A stretch of DNA of 64,000 bases from Mycocentrospora acerina (GCA_022701365.1 JAKUHH010000032.1:186001-250000); one strand, 5' to 3'. Counted from the first letter of the stretch, positions 1 through 11,478 are shown. Translations and numbers: made by a program. Notes: generated by a model not told the origin, from the sequence alone.

Positions 1-1266
1 ATGGCGAGTACCCATCCTCGCGTGGCCATACTTGGCACTTGTGACACGAAGCTAGAAGAACTGCTCTTTCTGCGCAATGAGATTCAACGATACGATGTCA
101 ATACTACGCTCATCGATGTTGGGCGTGGAGCTGCAGAGCACAACGCTATCGATCTCACGTCGAGACGGCTGTTGAAAGAGTATGGAAATTCTCAGGATAT
201 CAGTCAGCTATCTCGCAGCGAGATCATTACTACAATGGCAACTTGCGCAACTCAGGCTGTCAAGTCATTACTCGACAAAGGGTATATTCACGCCATTATT
301 GCAGCGGGTGGTTCTGGAGGAACGTCACTCGCTGCAGAGGTCATGAGAAATGCACTTCCAATCGGGTTTCCCAAGATGATCGTATCAACTGTCGCCAGTG
401 GTGATACAGGTCCCATCGTCCAAGAAACAGACATCACACTCATGTATTCTGTTGTTGATGTCGCTGGACTAAATCAGGTCCTACAAAATGTTTTGACTAA
501 CGCAGGAGCAGCCATCGCAGGGATGTCTCGCGCACACGCATCCAGAATAAAAGGCTCAGAGATGGTCGCAGGTGGGAGGAAACGCATAGGTATCACGATG
601 TTTGGAGTCACTACGCCTGCTGTAGACACCATACGAAAACATCTTGAGTCCATTTACAACGTCGAGACCTACATCTTTCACGCAACTGGCCATGGTGGAA
701 AAGCCATGGAGCGCCTTGTGCAAGAATGTCGCCTGGATGCCATTCTTGATCTTACGACAACCGAGATTTGTGACGAAGTGACCGGAGGGGTGATGAGCGC
801 AGGCCCACATCGTCTTGAAGCTGCGGCACGAGCAGGAATCCCAAATATCATCTCTGTGGGCGCGATGGACATGACTAACTTTGGCCCAAAATCCTCAGTG
901 CCAGAAAAATATAGGGGAAGGAAGTTGTACGAACACAACTCTGTTGTTACATTGATGCGGACAAATAAAGAAGAGGCGCGTCAAATCGGCAATATTCTGG
1001 TCGAAAAACTAAAGACGAATGCGAAAGATCCCAAAATGGTACAGGTCTGGCTGCCAAGAGGTGGTATCAGTACGATCGCGACTCCAGGAGGCCCTTTCGC
1101 GGATAGAGACATAGACGATGTACTTTTCCAGACCATTATAGAGGGGCTCATGCATAGTGGCATAGAAGTTGTGGATGATGAGCGCGATGTAAATGACGAG
1201 GGCTTCGCGCATGACATAGCCGAAGCACTTGTACAAAAAATGGCCTTAAGTCCATCTTCAAAATAA
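1..1266 (+). CDS. UPF0261 / Tm-1-like ATP-binding domain protein
   Basis: Uninterrupted 421-residue frame starting with ATG at the first base of the window. The N-terminus VAILGTCDTKLEELLFLRNEI is the family's usual opening, so the start is probably natural, although nothing upstream can be seen. Family features include the glycine-rich AAGGSGGTSLAAEVM stretch (about residues 101-115), VASGDTGPIVQETDITLMYSVVD (about 131-153) and a C-terminal half with SVGAMDMTNFG. The length fits UPF0261 proteins of about 400 residues. The family shares the N-terminal fold of the tomato Tm-1 resistance protein; its cellular reaction in fungi is not established, so no function is assigned. There is no signal peptide or membrane segment, so it is probably cytosolic. 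Family membership is seen from sequence; any role would be inference. Confidence 0.85.
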   Translation: MASTHPRVAILGTCDTKLEELLFLRNEIQRYDVNTTLIDVGRGAAEHNAIDLTSRRLLKEYGNSQDISQLSRSEIITTMATCATQAVKSLLDKGYIHAIIAAGGSGGTSLAAEVMRNALPIGFPKMIVSTVASGDTGPIVQETDITLMYSVVDVAGLNQVLQNVLTNAGAAIAGMSRAHASRIKGSEMVAGGRKRIGITMFGVTTPAVDTIRKHLESIYNVETYIFHATGHGGKAMERLVQECRLDAILDLTTTEICDEVTGGVMSAGPHRLEAAARAGIPNIISVGAMDMTNFGPKSSVPEKYRGRKLYEHNSVVTLMRTNKEEARQIGNILVEKLKTNAKDPKMVQVWLPRGGISTIATPGGPFADRDIDDVLFQTIIEGLMHSGIEVVDDERDVNDEGFAHDIAEALVQKMALSPSSK

Positions 1267-1543
1267 ATGCACGATACGCGACCAGGCAACAACGCGATGT
1301 CAGATGATTGAAGAGTTTAGTAGTGGTTGTGCCTGAATGCTAGTGCTGAAAATAGAATCCTCCGCTGTAAGGCGTCCTGCAAGTCATTTCATCTCCGATT
1401 TTTGATTGGTAGGAGCGGGAAGTGACAGCCGCAGTTAGGAGGATTTCCAGAGCGCGACGTTATCTCAAAAGCTCACCAACACCGTGCTCACATCTCTCTC
1501 AGTCATCATTTCAGTTCCAACTTCTTCTGTCACTCCTTTCAAG

Positions 1544-3009
1544 ATGTTTTTTCGCGCCAGTACCCTGTCGCTTGCCCTATCGTTCAGCGTCCGTAATGTT
1601 GTAGGACTCGATTTAGATGTTAATAACGAGAGTATGTCAAGCTTCTTGTGTCTATTTCGTATCATATCTGACGACTGTAGATTCCATCAAAGAAGTGTCA
1701 AAGACACTCGCAAGCAATATCATTTCTTTTTATAACACAACCCTTGTCAAAGATCTGATTCCTGGCCTTTTCGGCGACGACTACTATTGGGGGGAGGCTG
1801 GAACAGTGTGGAACTCTCTCATTTCATATTCCTACCTGTCCGGAGACTCTTCCTACAACTCCATCATATCCGAGGCTTTGCAACACCAAACCGGTGAATA
1901 CAATGCATTCATGCCTGCGAATCAGACCAAAAGTATCACAAATGACGACCAGAGCAACTGGGGTCTTGCAGCTTTAACTGCCGCAGAAATCGGATTTCCA
2001 AAGCCCAAGCAAGGGGAGTGGCTCGACAAGGCTATCGCGGTTTTCCAAACCCAAACCGAGCGCTGGGACAGTGCAACCTGCGATGGCGGCCTGAGGTGGC
2101 AGATGTTTTCATTCAACAATGGCTACAAATACAAGAACAGTGTTACAAACGGAAACTTCTTTCTCCTTGCTGCACGATTGGCTCAGTTTACTGGCAACAG
2201 CACATATGCTGAATGGGCGGATAAATCGTACAACTGGGGAAAAAACACTGGACTGATTTCAGTTCGTGATGGACAAGAAGCGGCCGTGTATGATGGTGCA
2301 TCAACAGACGGGAATTGTTCATATACTAATCGCATGCAATCATTCTCAGACCTTGGGGTTTTTCTCGAAGGTGCCGCAGTAATGCACAACGTGGTATGTT
2401 TACACTGCTTCCGACTTCCAAGTAGCATGCGACTAATTCCAGCAGACACACGGCGCTCAAAACTGGACCGAAACCGTAAGCGCCTTTGCAAACGCCACTT
2501 ACTACTTCACAAAGAACAAAGAGAACAAAATTATTCAAACATTGTGTGAGACTAATGGTAGGTGTACTCAAACTGACCGAATTCTGAAGGGCATTGCGAC
2601 CCGCTCCATCGCTCGCGCTGCTGCCATTTCCGACAACAGGATTGCAGACTCGATGTTCAAGCTGCTCCAAACGTCAGCTCAGGCCGCGGCTGGCGCATGT
2701 GAGGGCGAGGGCGATTCTGCAAAGTGTGAACTCACTTGGGCGGACTATAATGTGTGGGAGAAGAAATCTGCTAGTGACGGTAATTTGAGAGAAGTTTTCA
2801 ATGCACTGGAGGTCATTCAAGGGTTGCTATACAGAAATAAGACGGTAGTCGTGGCGGGTACTGGGAGCAATGTGGTCAACACAACCAAGAATGCGGAATC
2901 TTCAACATCAGGAGCGGCCTCTGCGCAGAAAACTGGTGCAGCAGGTACTGTTGCGGCGAGCGGAGCATTCGCCTTGGCAGTTGCTTTTGCGGCAGCGTTG
3001 ATTCTGTAG
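1544..3009 (+). CDS. GPI-anchored glycoside hydrolase family 76 (DFG5/DCW1-like)
   Basis: Three exons, 1544-1631, 1681-2393 and 2446-3009, give 454 residues. Residues 1-22 are a signal peptide (MFFRASTLSLALSFSVRNVVG). The GH76 alpha-1,6-mannanase fold follows: DDYYWGEAGTVWNSLISY, then ITNDDQSNWGLAALTAAE with the adjacent Asp pair (about residues 118-119) that is catalytic in this family, then GGLRWQMF and NGNFFLLAARLA. The C-terminus is Ser/Thr/Ala-rich and ends in a hydrophobic tail (AFALAVAFAAALIL), a GPI-anchor signal. Known fungal members (Dfg5, Dcw1) are thought to transfer GPI-linked mannoproteins onto cell-wall glucan. Expected location is the outer plasma membrane or wall. Introns are 49 and 52 nt. 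Confidence 0.92.
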
Positions 3010-3495
3010 GAGGAGATCTTATTCTGACGATTGTCTGTTTGGCCACATCGCCAAAACTTCCTTCATGTTGATATTCTAGAACATTGAATTCTTTATGAGA
3101 TGTTCGAGGCAAGCCCTCGACTAAAAGAATTGAACTAGACCGAATTTTATGATTTCTATTCAATTATTCAAGACTCTTTTCCATGTCCGTATTGAAATAT
3201 TCCCTGTGCGTATGTCACTGGCTATAAAGTATCATAGTCTGTTTAGTCTAGCCCCAAGTAATTAGACTGAGGTTGTTGATTTAGGCGAGCTGGAGATGGA
3301 GCACAGAACGAAATGGAAGTGAGCGATAAGTAGAAGATAGGCTTTTAAGTGTACGGCGAGGATGATATACAGCAAGGTCGGATATTTGTAACTGAAGAAT
3401 TTTCAAAAAAAAAATGCAGGATACGATGCAAGGAATTTCGCACAGAGAAAATCAGAACAAAACTTGACTATTCCACAATCTCTTGCAAGAACGCC
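3010..3495. other. Intergenic, nothing recognised
   Basis: Non-coding stretch between the 3' ends of two converging genes. It has short A-rich runs but no RNA gene or repeat that I can support. Confidence 0.5.
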
Positions 3496-4365
3496 CTACA
3501 CTCCCCTCCTGTAAATCTCCCTCGCCATAGCAACCCACCGATCCAGTCTCTCGCCCTCAGGAAATAAAGTCTCACTCAGTAAAGTCTCCCTCGTCTCATA
3601 CGGCCTTCGAAACAGCGCCTCATCGAATTTCCTATCTGCAGGGAACGCTCTAAAGTTTGAGGGCAAAACAAAGGTCCACCGCTGACCACTTTGCCGGGAA
3701 AACTGCTCCCAGGTGGCTCGGGCAGGGAGCTGTGCGAATATAGCCTCCGCAATAGTGCTCTTCTGTCTAAATAGCATCTCTGCATAGGCGGCTGTTAGGG
3801 GAAACAAGGGCTGGCCCTGTTTCATGTCGAGGCGGATGCAGACCAGAAGGTGTGGGTTGCTTGTGCAGAACTGGATGAGGGGTTCGAATTTGGCGTTGAA
3901 TATCGCTTTTTTGGATTCTTGCCATGGGATGTGGAGAGCTCGAAGATGTGCAATGTATCGCGGTGGAAAGTTTGCGATGAATAGTTGGGCTGTCGCAACG
4001 GAGTTGAAGTTCAGGTCGTTGCTTCGAATCTCTAATCTGCGTGTCTCATGGTGGAGTTCTTTGTTCACGTAGATGAGCTGATTAGCAGCGGACCAGTAGC
4101 CTCTGTTTGATGCCGATGCTGATGCCGATGACGATGACGAGAAACGCAAGAGCCGGCCAACACCTCTGTAATCTGGTATGTACCAAAGACCCTCTTCCTC
4201 TGCAAGGGCGTAGGTGTATATCATGTTCCGTACCTCTCCTGGTAGTTTGAAGAAGAAACAGGCTGCAGTTGTAGATGGCATGCTGGTGTTTGGAGCAACC
4301 TCAAGGGTGTAGTTGGTGGGCAAAACCGCAGCAGACTGAATAGCTGATTTTCCAATAATACACAT
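3496..4365 (-). CDS. Conserved fungal hypothetical with LPxEVRNMIY (F-box-like/2EXR-type) motif
   Basis: Single exon, 289 residues from ATG at 4365; a second ATG lies about 34 codons further in, just before FFKLPGEVRNMIYTYAL, and could be the true start. That motif, a short F-box-like helix of the form LPxEIRNxIY, opens many expanded filamentous-fungal families of unknown role. Behind it come a Ser/Ala run (SSSSSASASAS) and a block with YVNKELHHETRRLEIRSNDL, which resembles the usual continuation where a gene product looks back to 'conserved residue plus leucine' patterns. No signal peptide or membrane segment. Function unknown; ubiquitin-ligase adaptor activity would be speculation. Confidence 0.7.
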   Translation of the reverse strand: MCIIGKSAIQSAAVLPTNYTLEVAPNTSMPSTTAACFFFKLPGEVRNMIYTYALAEEEGLWYIPDYRGVGRLLRFSSSSSASASASNRGYWSAANQLIYVNKELHHETRRLEIRSNDLNFNSVATAQLFIANFPPRYIAHLRALHIPWQESKKAIFNAKFEPLIQFCTSNPHLLVCIRLDMKQGQPLFPLTAAYAEMLFRQKSTIAEAIFAQLPARATWEQFSRQSGQRWTFVLPSNFRAFPADRKFDEALFRRPYETRETLLSETLFPEGERLDRWVAMAREIYRRGV

Positions 4366-5019
4366 TGTCTTAAGCAAACTTAGCAATCCTATTATGTTTT
4401 TTTAATAATTCTAGCAAATGCAAGGCAGTGAGTGTTTTGTTTAAAAAAAATATATTTTAATCTCATAGAAAACAATCTCCGATTCACAATTTCTATTTAT
4501 TTTCTAATAACGACATTCACTCAAGAAGGCTCTACCATTTGTGGATCAATTGGACCATGTAAGTTGTCTCATTAGTGCAACTTATGAGCTAAAGTGATAG
4601 CGCACCAGATCTGAATGGCAACATCTTTGGTTCACTCGCCCAAATGACCTGCTAAAGCACTCTTTCTCGAAACAGAACTATTTTGCCCATTTTTTTTTAA
4701 ATGTGCCAATTTATTTTTTGAAGGGCTGCTATTCTAGTACCTGCCTTTGCAGCTATTTCACCATTTATAACCTGTTCGTTTCGTACAGAAAGGGCACTCA
4801 GCATTTCATGAAGGAAAATTAAATTTGTGGTTCCCCAACTTTCTCCCTTTTGAGCAACAATCTTCTCTTTCACGATCTCTTCCAGATCAACCGCAAAGGT
4901 TCAAGAAGTTGGAAGCGCATCTTAAATACACGAATTTATGTATAAGTGCCCACCTTCCTCACCGTAGAGCAGCTTTAGACTCTGTAATCCGGGTGTTTCC
5001 TCGCGTCTATCCCCAAATA
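4366..5019. other. Intergenic, AT-rich, nothing recognised
   Basis: AT-rich spacer upstream of the LPxEVRN gene and downstream of the CFEM membrane gene. A-tracts near 4443 and T-tracts near 4690 are visible; no gene, tRNA or repeat can be supported. Confidence 0.5.
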
Positions 5020-5865
5020 TTACGGCTCCCTTGAGTATACAGAGGATGATCTATTACCCATCCACGGCGAAGCTGCACGTCTACTCCTTGAAGTCTGGCC
5101 TTCCCTAAGAATATCTCGGATCCGCTGCGAGACCCCCTCCGTACTGCACTGATCCCTCAATCTTGCATTCTCTGCCAACCTTGCCTTTGCAATCTTGCAT
5201 GATTTGCGGTATAGGTGGGCGAGAATGATGAGAACGACTACTGGTACAAGGACGCTGGCGCAGATTGCCCCGATGACTCCAGGAGAGAGGCGCTTTGTAG
5301 CTGTTGCTGTGATGGTCTGGACAGGTGGTAGGGGTGCGGACGTTGCGGAATGAATTTCACTTAGAGTGCCTGTAAGGGATTGTGACGTTGTCAGCAGGTA
5401 CATCGTGGACGACGTAACGCCCAGGGCAGTAGTTATAGATGTAGATGCACGCGCAGCGGGGCCCTGGGTAGTCATGGCGGGAAACGGGAGGTAAGGCTGC
5501 CATTCTTTCGATATCTCAGTGAGTTTGCGCTTATTCTTCTCACAGGCGATGTTCAAGTCGCGCATGAATTCTGAGACATGTCAACCTTTGCCATACAAGC
5601 TTTCGTTGAATACTAACTAACCTCCCCGACTAATGTCGAACTTGCACTCCTCGAATAGACAGTGTGCGTCAAAGAGTAGATTGTGCTCCAGGGAGTTGCT
5701 GCGCTTGCAGATGCAGCCGAGATCATCACGCTCGCATGGCTGCTCTGACGTGTCTTTCATTTTCGACAAGCAGCGCTCAGAAATCTAACAAAAAATTAGA
5801 AGGTAGGCTGATGCTTGGCCAATATAAGTGCTGCTTACTCGACAGACTGTTGCACTAGTTGCCAT
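5020..5865 (-). CDS. CFEM-domain protein with a single transmembrane helix
   Basis: Three exons (5839-5865, 5622-5784, 5020-5570) encode 246 residues. The first about 80 residues hold eight cysteines in CFEM order: VC..ERC..QPC..DDLGCIC..HC..EC..AC. The Asp in DDLGCIC sits where CFEM proteins such as Candida Csa2 place the haem-iron ligand. A Thr/Ser-rich spacer follows, then one hydrophobic helix VIGAICASVLVPVVVLIILAHLY and a basic cytoplasmic tail of about 55 residues. The first exon is only nine codons (MATSATVCR), so no classical signal peptide is visible; an upstream exon may be missing. CFEM proteins act in haem/iron capture, wall structure or host interaction. It lies about 425 bp downstream of a second CFEM gene on the same strand. 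Confidence 0.8.
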
Positions 5866-6289
5866 CGTATAAGTGTGAGAAAAGAGGGTGAGCAAGGAAA
5901 GAATGACAAAGTAGTCAACTTGTGGAGTGTGGGCGAAGGGTTAGACTTGATAGGCTGATCTGAGCATCAAAATAAATACAGAACGCCGAAAGTCTCAGTG
6001 GTCAATAGCAAAGAATACAAGCAGTGAAAGCGGGATGATCAGGTGAGAGAAGTGATATGTAATTTCCCCCATAAAAGCCAAAGCCCGCCATAGTATATAC
6101 AAACGCTCATTACGTTAAGGAAAGTGAGAGAGTATGCAACGTGTCGAAAAAGTCATGAGCAGTGAGCTGCGGTACGCTAAAAGGACAGTGATTCGCTAGT
6201 AAACTAAAAGGAGCGGTCCATCAATGATGCAGATAAATGCTAAAAGTCCGATGCGCCGTTGATGTATGTTCATGTCTGTCTTGTCGTAT
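5866..6289. other. Spacer between the two CFEM genes
   Basis: Holds the promoter of the downstream CFEM membrane gene and the 3' UTR of the upstream one. No further coding sequence was recognised. Confidence 0.5.
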
Positions 6290-6775
6290 TTAAGAAGTCG
6301 TGTTGTTTGTGTCGGTAGCCTCAGGGAATACAGCGACTTTGTTGCCGAATTGCTCGTTTGCGCAGACGGTCTTGAGGAGATCCTTGTATTCTGGACATAG
6401 TTAGTAGACTACAGCATTGCTTGGGCGAGGTGTTTATTTTGCTTACGGTAGATTGCTCCTTCGGTGCACGCAGTTTGTCCAATCTCACCGTCTAGGCAGG
6501 GCTGTACAGCCTCTATGTAGCGCGTAACCTCACTCTGTTCCAGCGTGCAGAGGCAGGCCAAGTCGTTGGGTGCACATCCGTCGAACAGTCCGGTTGTGTC
6601 AGCAAGACAAGTCTCCTTTACAAATTATCAGTTGGATTCCTTGCCGAATCGACAGGGTGAGACAGACCATTCCGCAGGTAGGAAGTTTGAACTGCCTAGC
6701 CAAAGGAGAAGTTGGTAGAGAGTAGACTGCCGGAAGAACCGTAGCGAAGATGGCGAAGGAAATGCTGAATCTCAT
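6290..6775 (-). CDS. Small secreted CFEM-domain protein
   Basis: Three exons (6668-6775, 6447-6615, 6290-6390) give 125 residues. Residues 1-20 are a clear signal peptide (MRFSISFAIFATVLPAVYSL). The rest is almost only CFEM: LPTCGM-ETCLADTTGLF, then GCAPNDLACLC, PCLDG, TACTEG and TVCANEQ, giving eight cysteines with the Asp of the NDLACLC haem-ligand position. There is no C-terminal hydrophobic tail, so it should be secreted and soluble, unlike its neighbour. Family members bind haem or iron or act as effectors; which applies here is unknown. The first donor (GTCTGT) is slightly unusual, but the join restores the CxxxC pair exactly. The exons are too short to show as a single long open frame. 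Confidence 0.82.
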
Positions 6776-7920
6776 TTTGCTCGTGGATATTAGGGTTGTT
6801 GTATAGCTCCTCGGTTGTAATTAAACAAAGCAAATTCGTACTGAAGTGTGTTTTGTCGTGCGAGTGTAGATATTCTGCAATTCCATTAGCGATCATTCCG
6901 CTTTCCTTCCTAGCCGCTTTAGCACACCCACTAAAATAGAAGCAGCAGCCTTGAAGCAATGTGCAAACGTGTCGGATGGTCGGGTCGGTGTGATGTAGAG
7001 GTTAGCAGCCCCGCACGTCATGAACAAACGAAGTGGAGGTTAGTTGCATGTCAAGCCTGGGGCTCCATGCGGCTGAAGCGCGTGTGGGGCAGGCGCCAAA
7101 GGGATCCATTATTTCAGGAATGCAGCGAGTCAAATTGGCCGCAGTCGGCGGCTGGACTGGCGGGCGGGGCGGTGGATAAGCAGAGCAGATCAGGTACGAC
7201 AGCGTCCATGTCCAGGCATGCCGTCATGTCAGGCCCTGCATTCGCGAAGGAGTAGGGGCAGGTGAGGGACTTTGGGGGGGCCTTGGGGACCTTGGGGGAC
7301 CTGATGCAGGAGAACATATCATGGCTGCAGCTTTTGAGGACATGTTTGGGTTGTTGTGCGTACAAAGCGTTGCAAGCACAAAGCGGGGGAAGGTGTGTTG
7401 TGTCGACTAGGTATCATGGATATGCTTGTTCCTCACCTCACATCTTGCATGTCTGCTCCAACCGCCCAACAACATGCGCTCAATATCGCCCACTCTTGTA
7501 TTAACAACAGCCTCCGCAGCCATCGTCGCTGTAGCATATGTGCAAATCAACACTTTGCACATTCCTACTCCGTTACCATCCATGCCTCAATCGTATTTGC
7601 TGCTGAAGCACCCGCCCAAGACTGGCCAGTGACAACGCCGCACAGATAAAGAAGCCAAGTCCAAGGTTAGATTGACGTTTCTCAGCATTATCATTTCAAC
7701 GGGGAGATTCCTAGATTAACATGCCCCTGACGTTGATCCCATCCCTCGATATCCCTCTTTACGCCTCGCCAGAAAACAAGAGGCTAGAAAAATCAGACAA
7801 AGAAAACAACAAAGGCCAACAATTTGCACCCTCTCTCCTCTAACCCCTTCCCTCGCCGCGCCATCTCCGCTCAGCTCATCTGCTGTTCTCTTCCCTCTCT
7901 CGTCACCCTTGCATCGCCAC
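6776..7920. other. Intergenic, no gene recognised
   Basis: About 1.1 kb between the secreted CFEM start and the CYSTM stop. Several short frames exist on both strands, but none has a recognisable motif or coherent splice structure. It probably holds the promoter of the secreted CFEM gene and the 3' UTR of the CYSTM gene. Confidence 0.5.
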
Positions 7921-8390
7921 CTAGAACAAGCAGTCCAAGCAGCAACAGCATGCCAAGCCAGCGCACAAGCCCGCAAACAGTCCTCCGCCTCCTCCAGACT
8001 CCTTCCTTCTGTCCTCTTGGTAATACCCTCCCGGCGGCGGCGGCCCCTGCTGGTAGTACATTCCTTGCTGCGGCTGTCCGTAACCCTGGCCTTGAGGTGG
8101 CCCGTACTGGCCCTGTGGGGGTCCGTACTGGCCTTGTTGAGGGGGAGGGGGAGAGCCGTAGTATGCTTGGTTTGCTGGCCCGGCGTCGTAGTGGATAGGG
8201 GCTGGGGCAGAGGGGTAGCCTGGTGGAGCACCTTGAGGCTGGTCCTACGACATGTTAGTAGTCGTCTTGATGTGAATTAACACGATGCTTGGTGCTGGGC
8301 CAAGTCTTGCGCCGGGAAGTCGCGCGTTGCATGTCCCGTGACGCGAGAGTGGTGGGGAGGTGGACGTACGTATTGCTTATTGTGATCCAT
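7921..8390 (-). CDS. CYSTM-type cysteine-rich tail protein
   Basis: Two exons (8370-8390, 7921-8244) give 114 residues: MDHNKQY, a Pro/Gly/Gln/Tyr-rich body with GQYGPPQGQYGPP repeats, a short charged patch (EDRRKESGGG), and the C-terminus GLFAGLCAGLACCCCLDCLF. That terminal run of small residues and clustered cysteines is the CYSTM module, known from small stress-related, membrane-associated proteins of fungi and plants; the cysteines may be palmitoylated or form the membrane segment. The reading frame is fixed by the seven-codon first exon, whose GTACGT donor and TCGTAG acceptor join in phase. Longer open frames on both strands here are by-products of the repetitive GC-rich body. Confidence 0.85.
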
Positions 8391-9735
8391 AGCTGCAATG
8401 TCTTTCTTTCACGCTCCTGGAGATTTCACTGTATGCAGTGTGTGGTGTAAGAAGGATGTCTCAGTCGCGACAAAAAGCTCCCTGAGGGCCGAGAGGTGCG
8501 TGCGGAGCTACTGGAGTTGCTTCCGAGGCTGATGAGTTCAGCTGCACGTTGGTGTTGGTGGCGCTGGAGAGCTTCGTTTGAATTCACTGTCCCGCTACTT
8601 GCAGACTTATAAAATGCGCGCAACGAAAGTCTTGACAGAGGTTGAGTGTGGGAGTAGCAGTGTAAGGAGAAAAGGAGAGAGGAAGAGAAAACAGAGTTGA
8701 AATGATTGCGAAAAAGAGGCCGATATTCGATACGTAGTACGTCGCGGCAGAATGTGGCTGAGCACCCGCCACCCCTGCCGAGCCTGTCTTCTTGAGGGAA
8801 GGCGCACGGATCGCACTTCCGGGTGCGCAAATGGTCCATCGGCATCAAGGTCACCAGGTGAGACGGCAGATGACACTCTGCAGAGGCGCACAAGTATGAA
8901 GACGCTTGTATTGTGGCGTTGAATGCCAGCCTTGGGATGCATGCATGCATGCAGGCATACAGACGTCCTGAGACACTCAACGAAGTAGACGACTGTCATG
9001 TGGCGAAGCGACACAAGTGCGCAGCATGTCATGGCAGGTGCATGGCAACCTCCAAGGAATCGTGGCAAACAAACGCGCACACAGCTTCACGTTTAGAGAA
9101 AGGCTGGTGCAAGACCAACGTCTGCCGCAGTCGTCGTGGCGACACAAGGCGGCCGGGTTGTCAAGTATTCAATCAAAACATTCATTCATTATTTTCAGTG
9201 GTGGGAATGCGCAGTAGTCTCGTCGACGCCTCCAAAATACATTCACAGTGGGCACAAGGTAATACGCAAACGAGAAGTGAGACATACAAACCTTGTTCAA
9301 CACAAGTGTTCCATCGGGGGAAGACACATCGAGAGGACATCGGGGGACGAGATCGACGAGGGACGGCGAGGGAGTGGCAGATAGAGGGGTTCGACGTGCT
9401 ACGAATCGACCGTGTAGTGTACAGGATGGCATTCGCAAGACCGAATCGAGAGAGACCGACCGACCGACCGTGAATCGAAATGGAGATATCGCCGTTAACC
9501 GTCGCCAAAAAAAAGCATCCGTTCCGAACCGTACTTTTCGACTGTTGAGCTGATTAGACCAGTGCATGACCGAGGTGTACCTCGACCACCACCAAATGAA
9601 AGAAAAAGACCCTTGACCGTATTCGCTATTCGAAAGACCCACACGTGAACCAATTTGGGGAGGGGACGTCGCATTAAAAACCACATGTTTGAGCATCCCG
9701 AGTGCTGTCTGCGCAGAGCACGACCATGCCCTGGT
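8391..9735. other. Intergenic, CYSTM promoter side
   Basis: About 1.3 kb. It contains a short GCAT repeat near 8937-8953. Long frames on both strands overlap one another without motifs, so I treat them as chance. Probable 5' region of the CYSTM gene and 3' UTR of the SR-type gene. Confidence 0.5.
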
Positions 9736-10826
9736 TTACTCGGCGACATCCAGATCTTCCTGAACGACGGGTGGGGGAGGAGAATCGTCTACATCGCTGG
9801 TTAGCGCACGTCGTTTTCAAACAAAACCCGGAGTCTCACTCTTGCGCTCTTCGACGGCCGGCGCATCCCGCTCACGCCTGTCATCGCGCTCGCGGTCGAC
9901 ACGCTCAACACGCTCGGCGCGGTCACCGCGGTCTTCGTCGCGGTCTCGCACATCCTTCATCTCACGGTCGCCATCTGGGCTCCTGGACCTGTCGCGGTCG
10001 CGGCGCTCGTAGTCGCGTTCACGGCGGTCGTCCTTGCGAGGGGAGAAAGCACCACCGCGCTCGCGACGCGGAGAAGTGCTGCGACGACGGGGAGATCGGT
10101 CGCTACGGACGCCGCGGTCAGAGCGGTCGCCACGGTCGCCGCGGTCGCCTCGCTCGCCACGCTCACCGCGGGGGCGGTCGCGGCCCGAGTCGAATCGCCA
10201 TGATGCCGACGGAGGCGTGCGTGCCCACTGCACCTGGCTAGTTAGACGTATACTGAGGCTAGGCGCGGGGGCAAGTAGACACATACCTCGATCTTCAACA
10301 TGTCATCGCGGCCAATGCGCTTGTTGTGCATCTCGTGATACGCGTCATCGGCATCGCGGCGGCTCTCGTATTCAACAAAGGCAAACCTGAACGGTCAGCG
10401 CAAGGCGCCGAATGCGGCTGTGGCCAAACTTACAGTCTGCTCGAGGCGGAGCGCGGCGCGGGGATGTCGCATCGGACAAGACGGCCGTACCTTGGCGTGA
10501 ATGTTAGAGACGCGTGGCTGGGGAAGGCGTGCGGAGCGGACGGAATAGGAGGGGGCAAGCTGGGTGCCTACAGGCGCACGGGCGCCGTCAAGGGAAGCAA
10601 GCAGTCGTCGCGCGACGGAGCATCGCCGGGGCAGGACGGCGCGCGTGTCGACACAGAGGGGCGAGGTCGGGGAGTGGGCGGCGACGACGACGATGGGGGG
10701 GACGAGGGCCGCGCGGGAGGCGAGGCGTTGAGAGACATACCGTTCGAACTCGTAGGCAAGGTCGCGAGCTCGTGTGCCGTGGCCGAAGCCCGTGACGTAG
10801 AGCGTGGTTCCTCCACCGCGAGACAT
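9736..10826 (-). CDS. SR-type RNA-binding protein (RRM plus RD/RS domain)
   Basis: Five exons (10741-10826, 10434-10490, 10287-10386, 9828-10233, 9736-9788) sum to 702 nt, 233 residues. The N-terminal RRM reads TTLYVTGFGHGTRARDLAYEF (RNP2), YGRLVRCDIPAPR, then LFAFVEYESRRDADDAYHEM (RNP1). A short linker SASWRFDSGRDRPRG leads into Arg-Asp/Arg-Ser repeats (GDRGDRGDRSDRG, SPRRRSTSPRRE) and the acidic tail DDSPPPPVVQEDLDVAE. This is the architecture of SR splicing regulators like fission yeast Srp1/Srp2; nuclear, pre-mRNA binding. The 250-nt first intron, between the first and second RRM strands, is long for this genome, a pattern seen in self-regulated SR genes; regulation here is inference. Confidence 0.88.
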
Positions 10827-11478
10827 GGCGGCGTCAGTGGCAGTATCGGGTGGGTTGTTGGCGTGATTCAGCGACAAAAGCGGGTTTGGTTGAGGCGGGT
10901 GGGCGACGCTTCCAAGCGGACGTGTTGATGATGGGGGTGGAAGAGAGGCCTCGAGGCGGAAAACTGGAAGGGCAAACACGCTAGCCCTGTCTTGGCACAA
11001 GCAGTGCACCCCCAGAGTGCCGCCCAAGCTCAAACAGCAAGAATGCCATGGCTTGTTTTTGGGGGGATCTTCTCAAAATGGACGGCGCCAGCTGCACAAG
11101 CTCGACAGAAACTGCAAACCTGTGCGCCCGTGGTGGTTGTGGAAGGGCTTACAGGAAGCCCAATGCGGCAGGTCTGGGTAGACCGCTCGTGCCTCCCTGT
11201 CAACAACATGTCTCTCGACAAGCACCCGGCACATCCGGTGGCTACGTGAGACACGGTGTACGCCTGTCTGGAGGCCGTGGAGCTGATTCTGTCGAATAAA
11301 GGCAAGGGAAATTCACACGCATGGCAAGGCAGGCGCAAGTACTACCCTGCCAACTTGTTGCCAAAAACAAAGCATCACTGTGCAGAGCGCAAGTCATGGC
11401 GCCACCAGAGTCCAATGTCCACATAACAGGATTCAGCGTCTGGATACCTACTACAACCTTGTGTTTTTGGCTCTCACA
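10827..11478. other. Intergenic, nothing recognised
   Basis: Promoter region of the SR-type gene and 3' flank of the FAD oxidoreductase. No additional gene recognised. Confidence 0.5.

Noticed and set aside
7716..8231. 171-codon minus-strand frame over the CYSTM gene
   Set aside because: It is out of frame with the true CYSTM exon, which has the proper start exon and the diagnostic cysteine tail.
8426..9080. Overlapping 157- to 184-codon minus-strand frames
   Set aside because: They overlap each other in different frames, lack motifs or splice logic, and lie in the CYSTM upstream region.
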